Assembly: GCF_944391105.1 (NCBI RefSeq)
Contig: NZ_CALXSK010000009.1
Span: 18,441-82,440 of the forward strand
DNA length: 64,000 bases
Origin: an uncultured Victivallis sp.
GTDB lineage: Bacteria > Verrucomicrobiota > Lentisphaeria > Victivallales > Victivallaceae
Direction: 5' to 3'
In this document: one piece after another, positions 41,918-50,008 of the stretch
Layout of the letters: each line of letters starts with the position of its first letter
How positions within the stretch are numbered: the stretch's first letter is position 1
The notes under the pieces: generated by a model
What the model saw: only the letters and a program-made list of their open reading frames with translations
Told to the model about the DNA's origin: nothing
The model's database searches: none
Program-made: the position numbers and the translations under genes

Positions 41918-42520
41918 ATGCACTATCCCGAGGCGATGGAGTCTTTGATTGCGGCGCTGAAACAGCTGCCCGGCATCGGTCGGCGCGGAGCGGAGCGCCT
42001 GGCTCTGTCGCTTCTGGAGTGGGAGCCGGAAAAGCTCGAATTTCTCGGTACGCTGCTCAGTTCGTTGCCGCGGACGGTCGGGGTCTGTCCCGAATGCGGA
42101 GCTCTGGCGGATGCCGGGGAGCTCTGCGCGGTCTGCCGCGAGCCGCGGCGCGATCCGGGGATTGTGTGTGTGGTTGAGACGATGGCGCAGATGTTCGCGA
42201 TCGAGTCGAGCGGCAATTTCCGCGGTCGCTATCACGTGCTTGGCGGACGGATTTCTCCGATGGATGCGGAGACCGGTTCCGGGTTGAATCTGCCGAGATT
42301 GCTTGAGCGCGCCCGTTCCGGCAGCGTTCGTGAGGTGATTCTCGCGTTGAGCAGCGATGTGGAAGGGCGTGCGACGGCAGTTTACATCGCCGGATTGCTG
42401 CGCGAAACACCTGTGCGGGTCACGCAGCCCGCACTTGGACTCCCCGCCGGAGCGAATCTTTCGTATGCGGATGGGGCGACGATCACGGCCGCGCTGACCG
42501 GACGAACCGAGGTGAAGTAA
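41918..42520 (+). CDS. recR: Recombination mediator RecR
   Basis: Helps load RecA at gaps with RecO/RecF. 200 residues. A helix-hairpin-helix (ALKQLPGIGRRGAERLAL), a C4 zinc finger (C58? to C79 region: CPECGALADAGELCAVC), and a Toprim domain (IVCVVETMAQMFAIESSGNF, then YHVLGGRISPMD). Its ATG has GGAGAG 10 bases upstream. The stop overlaps the next ATG by one base. Confidence 0.96.
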   Translation: MHYPEAMESLIAALKQLPGIGRRGAERLALSLLEWEPEKLEFLGTLLSSLPRTVGVCPECGALADAGELCAVCREPRRDPGIVCVVETMAQMFAIESSGNFRGRYHVLGGRISPMDAETGSGLNLPRLLERARSGSVREVILALSSDVEGRATAVYIAGLLRETPVRVTQPALGLPAGANLSYADGATITAALTGRTEVK

Positions 42521-43470
42521 TGGCGGAAAACAGGAAAGTGACCAGCTACGTCTGCACGGTGACGGAGGAACAGGCCGAGGCGTTGCGGATTCTGCTCGAT
42601 GCGCGCGGCTGGCGTTTTTCGGAACAGCCTTATGCCCGCTGGAAAGCCGTGCGTGAGAAAACGAATGTCGTCGCGTACAACTCCGGGAAACTGACCGTGC
42701 AGGGCGGCGGAACGGCGGATTTCGTAACTTTTGTGCTGGAGCCGGAGATTCTGCACACGTTCGGGTTTGGTTACGCGGAGGAGTCGAAAGAGGAGCCGGT
42801 CGATCCGCACGGCGGAGTGGATGAGAGCGGCAAGGGAGATTTTTTCGGACCGCTCTGCATTGCGGGAGTCTATGCGGATGGCGCGACCGGGCCGAAGTTG
42901 CGCGAGATCGGCTGCTGCGATTCGAAGTTGATCAAGAGTTCGAAAAAGATCATGGAACTGGCCGCGAAGATCCGCGAAACCGTCGGCGACGGCTGGACGG
43001 TTGTAACGCTCGGGCCGGAAGCGTACAACCGACTCTACGCAAAGATCGGAAATTTGAATCGGCTGCTCGCGTGGGGACATGCGCGGGTGATCGAAAATCT
43101 TCTGGAGAAGGTTCCGACATGTCCGCGCATGCTTTCGGACAAGTTCGGGGATGAGCGGCTGATTCAGCGTGCTCTGCTTACGCGCGGTCGTGCAATTCAG
43201 CTTGATCAGCAGGTTCGGGCCGAGAGCGACGTCGCGGTGGCGGCCGCGAGCATCCTCTCGCGCGAACAGTTCCTGAAGGGCATGGCCAAACTGGGGGCCG
43301 AACTGGGAGAGGAGTTGCCGCGCGGTGCGGGACCGCAGGTGCGGGAGACCGGGCGGCGATTGATGGAGCGTTACGGAGCGTCGGTGTTTGAACGCTGCGC
43401 AAAATTGCATTTTAAAACCTGCAACGAATTGACCGGCAGTCCGGTCGTGGAGGATGGAACATGGAAGTGA
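42520..43470 (+). CDS. rnhC: Ribonuclease HIII
   Basis: Removes RNA from RNA-DNA hybrids. 316 residues: an N-terminal TBP-like substrate-binding domain (about 1-85), then the catalytic domain opening with GVDESGKGDFFGPLCIAGVY, whose Asp-Glu pair (DES) marks type II/III enzymes and whose GKGDFFG form marks HIII; CDSKLIKSSKKI and AAASILSREQFL follow. Overlaps recR by one base and galM by 10, so translation is coupled. HIII is uncommon in Gram-negative groups but frequent in the PVC group. Confidence 0.95.
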   Translation: MAENRKVTSYVCTVTEEQAEALRILLDARGWRFSEQPYARWKAVREKTNVVAYNSGKLTVQGGGTADFVTFVLEPEILHTFGFGYAEESKEEPVDPHGGVDESGKGDFFGPLCIAGVYADGATGPKLREIGCCDSKLIKSSKKIMELAAKIRETVGDGWTVVTLGPEAYNRLYAKIGNLNRLLAWGHARVIENLLEKVPTCPRMLSDKFGDERLIQRALLTRGRAIQLDQQVRAESDVAVAAASILSREQFLKGMAKLGAELGEELPRGAGPQVRETGRRLMERYGASVFERCAKLHFKTCNELTGSPVVEDGTWK

Positions 43471-44495
43471 TGGATTTTTTCAAGAGCTCGGATGGACGGA
43501 CCGCAAAACTCTATCGGTTGCGGAACAAGTCCGGATTTGAAGTGGACATCACCGATTTCGGCGGGGCGCTGGTCAGCATCCGGACGCCTGACCGGAACGG
43601 AAAGAGCGTCGATGTGCTGCTGGGGTTCGGCAATCCGGCGGATTACGAGGAGAACGATCCGTTTTTCGGCGCGCTCATCGGACGCGTCGCGAACCGGATC
43701 AAGGGCGGACGCTTCACCTTCGAGGGGAAGGAGTACCGCCTTGCGCTGAACGACAGCAACGGGCTCAACACGCTGCATGGAGGCGAGAGCTGGGGACGGA
43801 GATTCTGGAAGGCGGAACCGATCGATGACGTTACGCTGGCGCTGAAACTGCACAGCCCCGACGGCGATGCCGGATTTCCCGGTGCGGTCGAGGTGACGCT
43901 GATCTACATGGTGACGGAGGCGAATGAGCTGATTCTCGACTACACCGCGACTTCCGACCGCCCGACGGTCATCAGCATGACGAATCACGCCTACTTCAAC
44001 CTTTCCGGAGAGGCGACCGGGAGCTGTCTCGATCACCGGATCCGGCTGCGCGCCGACCGCCGTACGGAGGTCGGGGCAGACAAGGCGCCGACCGGGAACT
44101 GCCCGGCCGTGGCGGGCACACCCTACGATTTGAATGGCGGCAGAAGTTTCCGTGAGATTCTCGCGGATCTGCCGAATGGATTCGATGACAATTTCATCCT
44201 TTCCGATGTCGACGGTATCATGAAGCGTGACATCGCGGTGGCAAGTTCCGATTCGACCGGAATCGAATTGCGAGTTTCCACGAGTGCGCCGGGCGTTCAG
44301 TTCTACATGGGGTACTTCCTCAACGGGAGCGCGATCGGCAAGAACGGGAAAGGATATCCGCAGTTCGGGGCGTTCTGCCTTGAGGCGCAGCGCTGGCCCG
44401 ACGCGGTCAATCATCCCGCATTCCCGAGCATGCGGCTGGAGCCTGGCCGCCCCTACAAGCAGACGACAGTCTATCAGTTCGGAATCGTGAAGTAA
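43461..44495 (+). CDS. galM: Aldose 1-epimerase (galactose mutarotase)
   Basis: Interconverts alpha and beta anomers of hexoses. 344 residues, normal length. Catalytic His in MTNHAYFNLSGE and catalytic Glu in FCLEAQRWPDAVNHPAFPS; the start NKSGFEVDITDFGGALVSI and GRVANRIKGGRF are family landmarks. GGAGG lies 8 bases before the ATG. Translationally coupled to rnhC and to the CYTH gene, whose ATG overlaps its stop by one base. Confidence 0.95.
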   Translation: MEVMDFFKSSDGRTAKLYRLRNKSGFEVDITDFGGALVSIRTPDRNGKSVDVLLGFGNPADYEENDPFFGALIGRVANRIKGGRFTFEGKEYRLALNDSNGLNTLHGGESWGRRFWKAEPIDDVTLALKLHSPDGDAGFPGAVEVTLIYMVTEANELILDYTATSDRPTVISMTNHAYFNLSGEATGSCLDHRIRLRADRRTEVGADKAPTGNCPAVAGTPYDLNGGRSFREILADLPNGFDDNFILSDVDGIMKRDIAVASSDSTGIELRVSTSAPGVQFYMGYFLNGSAIGKNGKGYPQFGAFCLEAQRWPDAVNHPAFPSMRLEPGRPYKQTTVYQFGIVK

Positions 44496-44980
44496 TGGGA
44501 GTCGAAATCGAACGCAAGTTTCTGCTCGCCTCGGACAACTGGCGTGCCGGGGCGGCTGGAGGCGTGCGGATCCTTCAGGGATATTTCCCCCGCACTCCGG
44601 ACGGGCCGACCGTCCGCGTCCGGATCGCGGGGGACAGGGCGTTTCTGACCGTCAAGGGGGCGGCGAAAAACTTTGCCCGCAGTGAGTTCGAATATGCGAT
44701 TCCCGTCGCGGACGCGGAGGCGATGCTGCGCGAATTCTGCGGAGAGCGCCTCGTGGAAAAAGTGCGCTATCTCGTGCCGTTTGCCGGAGCCACCTGGGAG
44801 GTCGACGAGTATCTGGGGGAAAACGAGGGGCTTCTCACCGCCGAGCTGGAACTGGACAGCCCGGATGCTTCTTTCGTGCCGCCGCCGTGGCTCGGGCGTG
44901 AAGTGTCGGGGGATCGTCGCTACACGAATGGTTCGTTGAGCGGCAATCCCTACCGGCACTGGGCGGACACGGTCAAATAA
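44495..44980 (+). CDS. CYTH domain (triphosphate tunnel) protein
   Basis: 161 residues, beginning GVEIERKFLL, the ExExK-type motif of the triphosphate tunnel metalloenzyme fold; further acidic and basic strands (RVRIAGDRAFLTVKG, WEVDEYLGENEGLLTAELEL) fit. Bacterial members hydrolyse inorganic tripolyphosphate or are of unknown substrate; adenylate cyclase activity is less likely at this size. Last of the ybaB-recR-rnhC-galM group. Its 3' end overlaps the convergent isomerase gene by 8 bases. Confidence 0.9.
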   Translation: MGVEIERKFLLASDNWRAGAAGGVRILQGYFPRTPDGPTVRVRIAGDRAFLTVKGAAKNFARSEFEYAIPVADAEAMLREFCGERLVEKVRYLVPFAGATWEVDEYLGENEGLLTAELELDSPDASFVPPPWLGREVSGDRRYTNGSLSGNPYRHWADTVK

Positions 44981-46424
44981 TTTCGATTTCAATGCCGAGT
45001 GCGTCGGCAACTTTGCGGATTGTCTCCGCGTGGTGGCCGATGCCGAGCGCGAAGTGGTGGGTCGGTCCCGCCGCGGCCCAGCGTTTCAGGAATGTGCGCA
45101 CATCCGGCTGGAATTTTCCGTGCGTATTGGTATTTCCCGTGGGGGGGATCGGCCCCTCGACCGATTCGCCTTCGGCGACGATGAACTTGAATTTCCCCTG
45201 CGCATTCACACTGATGCTGAGCATGGTGATCGGACCGGTTTTGATGTTGAATTCGACGCCGGCGCCGGAGCCGGGTTTGCCGTGGTATTTTTTGAGGCTG
45301 CGGATGACGGGCCTGCCGTTTGCGATGTTCAGGTGGTGGGGGCCGTCGTGGCCGACCAGAACCGTGTCCCGCGCGAAGTCGATCGGGTGGAACTCCGCAA
45401 AGGAGCCGCCGATTTCCAGACGGTCGAGAATCAGCATCGCAATGCAGGTCTTGATATCGAATTCTCCGCACATCGGAAATCCAGCCGCGGTCAGGAGCGA
45501 ATTCCCGACGATGAAGTTCGTCACGATCCTGCGCAGCAGTGAACCGGGCTCCGCCTCGTAATAGTAGGCGAGTCCGTCGAGTCTTTTCATGGCGACGTAA
45601 CGCTCGAGCGCGACGGCTGCGACGGCGGCGGTTTCCAGATCGGCGTCGGTCAATTTTTCCGTCAGGGGATCCGAGACCGGATCGGGAGTGTCGAAGAACG
45701 AGAGAATGCGTTTCTTCATTTCCGCGACTTCCGCGCCGGCCGGATCGATTTCGCGATAGATCGGCAGAAGTTCGTCGGCTTCGCACTGGACGACGTGCGC
45801 GCCGAAGGCTGCTGTGACGGCAGTGGGATCGGTCTGCATGTCGAGCATTGCTTCGAGCACATGCCCCATGTGGCCGAGGCGCGCGCGGCGCAGATCGTGC
45901 AGGACGTGGGCCACCCGGCACCATTCGGCGAGTTCGGCGTCGGCAATGGCGTCGTTTTCAAGCATTCCGAGGACGACCGGCGGCGGACGTCTGCCCATGC
46001 GCACCGCGACGCCGGTGAATTCCGGAACCGAGCACAGGTCGTCGTTGCAGAGCTGCATGTAGGTGTTCGCATGCTCATAATCCATCGCCTGGAGCGGCTG
46101 AAGGGCGACGAGAATCACAGGAATCTGCATGCGCCGCGCGATCATGCCGTACGTCGCGCTCGTCGCATAGGTCAGCATGTCGATGAAAAGAATGTCCAGA
46201 TCAGCGGCCTCGATTTTCGGAAGCGCTTCCGCGGCCCGTTCCGCGTTGTCGATCATGCCGAAGTCGAAGAGTTCAAGGCTGTGGGCGGCGAGTTTGTGTT
46301 TGAGCGTCTCTTTTTTGGCGAGCAGGTCTTCGAGCAGTCCGGGAAACTGTTTCCAGTAGGTGTCGAGTCCGACACCGAAGATTCCGGCGCGTGCCGTGAG
46401 CGGTTTGCGTCTTTCGATTTTCAT
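44973..46424 (-). CDS. L-arabinose/L-fucose isomerase family protein
   Basis: 483 residues, long enough for a complete isomerase. The N-terminal domain has a Rossmann-like run (DLDILFIDMLTYATSATYGM and IPVILVALQPLQAMDYEHAN), and the C-terminal half has acidic and histidine residues in the right places: YYYEAEPGS, CGEFDIKT, LVGHDGPHHLNIA and the end motif GPTHHFALGIGHHAETIRK, which resembles the active-site end of AraA. I cannot decide between arabinose isomerase and related enzymes of unknown substrate. Start at ATG with AAAGG 7 bases upstream; a TTG two codons before is possible. Monocistronic. Confidence 0.83.
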   Translation of the reverse strand: MKIERRKPLTARAGIFGVGLDTYWKQFPGLLEDLLAKKETLKHKLAAHSLELFDFGMIDNAERAAEALPKIEAADLDILFIDMLTYATSATYGMIARRMQIPVILVALQPLQAMDYEHANTYMQLCNDDLCSVPEFTGVAVRMGRRPPPVVLGMLENDAIADAELAEWCRVAHVLHDLRRARLGHMGHVLEAMLDMQTDPTAVTAAFGAHVVQCEADELLPIYREIDPAGAEVAEMKKRILSFFDTPDPVSDPLTEKLTDADLETAAVAAVALERYVAMKRLDGLAYYYEAEPGSLLRRIVTNFIVGNSLLTAAGFPMCGEFDIKTCIAMLILDRLEIGGSFAEFHPIDFARDTVLVGHDGPHHLNIANGRPVIRSLKKYHGKPGSGAGVEFNIKTGPITMLSISVNAQGKFKFIVAEGESVEGPIPPTGNTNTHGKFQPDVRTFLKRWAAAGPTHHFALGIGHHAETIRKVADALGIEIEII

Positions 46425-46587
46425 TTTCAACCTTTCTTTTTCGAATCGTGCAGTTTATCCAATAGTATAGTCGCCTGGGCGGCATCCGGCAAGGCGGAGA
46501 TTTCCCGGCGGTGCTGTTTTTCGCTAAAAGTCAATGCAGTCCAAAACGACTTCGTTTGAGGACTTCGATTGTCGCCCGGAATGATCT

Positions 46588-46612
46588 TGTAAAATTATTT
46601 TATTATTTTACA
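46588..46612. promoter_or_regulatory. Inverted repeat TGTAAAAT-N9-ATTTTACA upstream of the glycogen operon
   Basis: Perfect 8-base arms separated by 9 AT bases. It lies immediately upstream of the tandem promoters, and the half-site ATTTTAC recurs at 46650-46656. A candidate activator or repressor site for control of glycogen metabolism. Confidence 0.5.
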
Positions 46613-46619
46613 TTTGAAA

Positions 46620-46649
46620 TTGACACGATCTTTTTCATTGAAAGATAAC
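46620..46649 (+). promoter_or_regulatory. Possible upstream glycogen promoter
   Basis: TTGACA, 18 bases, GATAAC; the -10 is a 4-of-6 match, so this is weaker than the promoter 50 bases downstream. Confidence 0.35.
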
Positions 46650-46670
46650 ATTTTACCTGAAAAATAAAAT

Positions 46671-46699
46671 TTGACATTCCGGAAGCTGCGTAGTATATT
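46671..46699 (+). promoter_or_regulatory. Consensus promoter of the glycogen operon
   Basis: TTGACA, exactly 17 bases, TATATT: the best promoter in the window. The start point near 46706 leaves 20 bases before the leader ORF ATG. Confidence 0.85.
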
Positions 46700-46725
46700 A
46701 ATAACAGTCCGGGAGGAGAGTCCGG

Positions 46726-46872
46726 ATGTTTTTCGAGAGTTCGAAAGCAGGACAGGGAGTGGATTTTTTATGTATTTGGTTGATTGGAAACAGGTTGAAT
46801 AATTGCCCCATGGGCTCCGTGGCTGGACGCGGAGTTGAGTCGAGACGAAATCCCAAAAGCGGAGGTGTATGA
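46726..46872 (+). CDS. 48-residue leader ORF at the head of the glycogen operon
   Basis: An unbroken ATG-to-TGA frame directly behind the consensus promoter. Its ribosome site GGGAGGAG ends 7 bases before the ATG and is one of the strongest in the window. The product would begin MFFESSKAGQG, has a short hydrophobic middle (VDFLCIWLIG, residues 12-21) and a basic, Gly/Arg-rich tail. Its stop overlaps the start of the CBM48 gene as ATGA, the form typical of translational coupling. No family recognised. It may be a real small protein or a leader whose translation controls the genes after it; it could also be fortuitous. Confidence 0.5.
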   Translation: MFFESSKAGQGVDFLCIWLIGNRLNNCPMGSVAGRGVESRRNPKSGGV

Positions 46873-47174
46873 TGGCAGGAAAGAGCATGACGAAATCGAA
46901 CCGCCCGGTCAGACGCCGGGTGACCTTCCTTCTGGAAGACGAGCCCGGGAAGGTCGTGGCGGTTGCCGGCAGCTTCAATGAGTGGCTTCCGGATAAGCAG
47001 CTCGTCGACAAGAACGGCGATGGCATCTATACCGGTACGATGATGCTGGAACCCGGCACTTACGAGTACAAGTTCGTTGTGAACGGCGACTGGCGGATCG
47101 ATGACCGGAATCCGAATTTCAAGCCGAACGACATCGGTTCTCTGAACAGCGTTCTGGTGGTGGAGGCGAAGTAA
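46869..47174 (+). CDS. Free-standing glycogen-binding (CBM48/AMPK-beta-like) protein
   Basis: 101 residues consisting almost only of one carbohydrate-binding module: RVTFLLEDEPGKVVAVAGSF, NEWLP, the GDGIYTGTMMLEPGTYEYKF and VVNGDWRIDD strands, matching the isoamylase-N/AMPK glycogen-binding fold with its glucan-stacking Trp residues (NEW and DW). No catalytic domain is attached. First full gene of the glycogen operon, with GGAGG 3-4 bases before the ATG and overlap with the leader ORF. It probably binds the glycogen particle and may recruit or regulate the enzymes encoded downstream; that role is inferred. Confidence 0.88.
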   Translation: MMAGKSMTKSNRPVRRRVTFLLEDEPGKVVAVAGSFNEWLPDKQLVDKNGDGIYTGTMMLEPGTYEYKFVVNGDWRIDDRNPNFKPNDIGSLNSVLVVEAK

Positions 47175-47340
47175 TCCTGCGTCGGGTGTCCCCCGCGACG
47201 GCAGGTTGCGGTGAGAAAGCCCGGCGAATCGCGGGATCGGCACGGGAGAAGGTCTCTCTGCCGGCTGCGTTTCGGCGCTGGACTCCGGAGCGGCGTTCTT
47301 CGGACAGGATGGACGTTCCGGCGTGCATGAGTCCGGGCTT
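47175..47340 (+). other. Structured intergenic segment between the CBM48 gene and glgP
   Basis: GC-rich non-coding stretch able to form a hairpin right after the CBM48 stop (CCTGC-GTCG with CGAC-GCAGG, 47176-47205), a hairpin CGGCA/TGCCG with inner GAGA/TCTC, and a long-range pairing AAGCCCGG (47217-47224) with CCGGGCTT (47333-47340). A run of eight T follows nine bases later, then glgP. It may be an attenuator or processing element, or an untranslated RNA; no known family recognised. Confidence 0.35.
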
Positions 47341-47378
47341 GGTATTGTGTTTTTTTTGAGTTGGAAAGGCTGAACATC

Positions 47379-49922
47379 ATGGATGTACAATTATATAACG
47401 TCGGGCCGCGCATTCCCGAGGAACTGAAATTTCTGGAGACGCTCTCCGACAATATCTGGTGGTGCTGGCACCCGATGGCGATCGAGCTTTTTGTGCGCAT
47501 CAACCCGAATCTCTGGCGCGAACTTTCCGGCAACGCGAAACAGTTTCTGCGGACTGTTCCGCAGTCCCGTCTGGAGGAGCTTGCGCGTGATCCGGTCTAC
47601 CGCCGCCATCTGCGGGCGGTACAGGCCGATTTCGAGCGGCAGGTTCCGAAGGATAAGGAGGCCCGGAAGCGGGATATTGCCTATTTTTCCCTCGAATTCG
47701 GCATTCATGAGAGCATCCGGATCTTTTCCGGCGGTCTCGGCGTTCTGGCCGGCGACCATCTGAAGGCCGCAAGCGATCTTTCGCTGCCGCTGGTGGCGGT
47801 CGGTCTGCTCTACCGGCAGGGATACTTCACGCAGGTGCTCGACCGGAACGGCTGGCAGATCGAACACTATCCGGTCTCGGAGATTCACAATCTGCCGCTC
47901 GTGCGCGCCCGGGACAAGGAGGGGAACGGAATCACCATCAGCATTCCGCTGATCGACCGCCAGCTCTTCGCCGCGGTCTGGGTCCTCTGGGTCGGCAATG
48001 TGCCGCTTGTGCTGCTCGATACGGAAATCCCGGAGAATCCGCCGGATCTGCGCGAGGTCTCATGGCGGCTCTACGGCGGCGACAAGCGTATGCGGCTGCA
48101 TCAGGAACTTCTGCTCGGCATCGGCGGATTCAAGGCGCTGCTGGCGATGGGGTACGAGCCGTCGGTCTGCCATATGAACGAGGGACATGCCGGATTTCTT
48201 TCTCTTGCGCGCATTTCCCATCTGGTCAACGACTTCGGTTACGATCCGAACGTGGCGCTCGAGACGGTCTGGCGGTCGAACGTCTTTACGACGCATACGC
48301 CGGTTCCGGCCGGCAACGAGGTGTTTGACATCGGGTTGCTGCGTCCGTATCTGAACGTGTTTGCCGCGGAGGCGCATCTCGATGTGAACCGGGTGATCCG
48401 CTGGGGCATTCCGATCAATGACCGCAACCACGCCAGCGAAATGTCGATGACGGTTTTCGGTCTGCGGCTTGCGGATTACAGCAACGGCGTGAGCAAGCTG
48501 CATGGCGAGGTTGCCCGTGAAATGTGGAAGAATCTCTGGCCGCAGCGTTCGGTTTCCGAAATTCCGATCAAACACATCACGAACGGCGTGCACATCGCTT
48601 CGTGGGTGTCGTCCCGGCTCTGGGGGCTTTATGAACGCTACCTCACGCCGAAGTGGGCGCACAATCCGCCGCTCGATCAGCTCGTCGAGGGGATCAACAC
48701 GCTGCCGGACGAGGAGCTCTGGATGGCGCATGAACTCTGCCGTCAGTCGCTGGTCCGGCGTGCCCGCAAACTCATTCAGAGCAATGTGCGGTATCTTTCC
48801 GGGCACGGCAAGGAGGCGGATCTCGCGAAGAATGCGCTCTCTCCTGATGTTCTGACCATCGGTTTCGCGCGTCGGTTCGCGACTTACAAACGCGGCACGC
48901 TGCTGTTGCGCAATCCGGACCGGCTGCTCGCGCTGTTGAAGGATACGGTGCGTCCCGTGCAGTTCATCTTCGCCGGCAAGGCGCATCCCGCCGACGACGC
49001 CGGGAAGAAACTCATCCAGGATCTGGTCCAGTTTGCCGAGACCCACGGCGTGCAGGATCGTCTGGTGTTTCTGGAAAACTACGACATCGGCATGGCGCGC
49101 AGTCTGACCCAGGGGGTCGACGTCTGGCTCAACACGCCGCGCCGTCCGCAGGAGGCGAGCGGAACATCCGGCATGAAAGCCGCGATCAACGGTGTGATCA
49201 ACTGCAGCATTCTCGACGGATGGTGGGCCGAGGCGTACAACGGCGAAAACGGCTGGGCGATCGAGGGCAACGACTACTACACCGAGGATGAAGATCGCGA
49301 CAACTACGAATCGCAGCAGCTTTTCAATCTGCTCGAAAACGAGATCATCCCGTGCTTCTACGAGCGTTCCAACGGCGATCTGCCGGTGCGCTGGATCAAG
49401 CGGATGAAGGCGTCGATCGTGACCGGGCTCGGGGATTTTTCCAGCGAGCGCATGGTCGAGGAGTACAACCGGTTCTTCTACGAGCCGGCCGAGGCCTCCT
49501 ACCGCAAGCTCACTGCGGACGATGCAGCCTATGCGAAGACGCTTGTCGCGGAGAAGGAACGGCTGGTCGAGGCATTTGACGGCGGCAAACTTTACATCGA
49601 GCGTCCGACGGTCGAGGGGAATCTCTCGGATATGCACGTCGGCGATACCTTCAAGGTTTCCACGCATGTCTACCTCGCGGGATTGCGGCCGGATGAGGTC
49701 GAGATCGAGGCCTACTACGGAACGGTCAACGTTCACAACGAAATTGTGGAAAGCGGCGTCGAGAAAATGGAGATGGTTGAGGAGCTTCCGGACAACAACT
49801 ACCGGTTCTCCTGCGAAATCGTCTGCCAGGCATCCGGACGCTTCGGGCTGACCGCCCGGATCAAAGCGGCGGGACACGACTGGGACAACAGCGTCCCGGG
49901 CTTCATGTGCTGGCCGCGGTAA
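47379..49922 (+). CDS. glgP: Alpha-glucan (glycogen) phosphorylase
   Basis: Releases glucose 1-phosphate from glycogen ends. 847 residues, GT35 family of the form with an N-terminal DUF3417-like segment (ELKFLETLSDNIWWCWHPMA). Catalytic domain landmarks: AYFSLEFGIHESIRIFSGGLG, HMNEGHAGF, TTHTPVPAGNEVF, and the PLP lysine K600 in ASGTSGMKAAING. The last ~100 residues form an extra beta-rich domain, as in other members of this subgroup. Start is the ATG with AAAGG 9 bases upstream; the longer TTG start is unlikely. 86 bases precede glgA. Confidence 0.95.
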   Translation: MDVQLYNVGPRIPEELKFLETLSDNIWWCWHPMAIELFVRINPNLWRELSGNAKQFLRTVPQSRLEELARDPVYRRHLRAVQADFERQVPKDKEARKRDIAYFSLEFGIHESIRIFSGGLGVLAGDHLKAASDLSLPLVAVGLLYRQGYFTQVLDRNGWQIEHYPVSEIHNLPLVRARDKEGNGITISIPLIDRQLFAAVWVLWVGNVPLVLLDTEIPENPPDLREVSWRLYGGDKRMRLHQELLLGIGGFKALLAMGYEPSVCHMNEGHAGFLSLARISHLVNDFGYDPNVALETVWRSNVFTTHTPVPAGNEVFDIGLLRPYLNVFAAEAHLDVNRVIRWGIPINDRNHASEMSMTVFGLRLADYSNGVSKLHGEVAREMWKNLWPQRSVSEIPIKHITNGVHIASWVSSRLWGLYERYLTPKWAHNPPLDQLVEGINTLPDEELWMAHELCRQSLVRRARKLIQSNVRYLSGHGKEADLAKNALSPDVLTIGFARRFATYKRGTLLLRNPDRLLALLKDTVRPVQFIFAGKAHPADDAGKKLIQDLVQFAETHGVQDRLVFLENYDIGMARSLTQGVDVWLNTPRRPQEASGTSGMKAAINGVINCSILDGWWAEAYNGENGWAIEGNDYYTEDEDRDNYESQQLFNLLENEIIPCFYERSNGDLPVRWIKRMKASIVTGLGDFSSERMVEEYNRFFYEPAEASYRKLTADDAAYAKTLVAEKERLVEAFDGGKLYIERPTVEGNLSDMHVGDTFKVSTHVYLAGLRPDEVEIEAYYGTVNVHNEIVESGVEKMEMVEELPDNNYRFSCEIVCQASGRFGLTARIKAAGHDWDNSVPGFMCWPR

Positions 49923-49930
49923 GTTAACGA

Positions 49931-49974
49931 GAACGTACGTTCGGGGAGGTCGGAGTTTGTCTCCTTCCTCCCCG
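49931..49974 (+). other. Palindrome and hairpin between glgP and glgA
   Basis: A 12-base perfect palindrome GAACGTACGTTC (49931-49942) is followed by a hairpin with arms CGGGGAGG/CCTCCCCG (49942-49949, 49967-49974) and inner GGAG/CTCC. No T-run, so it is not a classical terminator; an mRNA processing or stability element is more likely. Confidence 0.45.
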
Positions 49975-50008
49975 CGTTGACCTGTTTCAGAAGAGGAGAC
50001 CGATAGAT

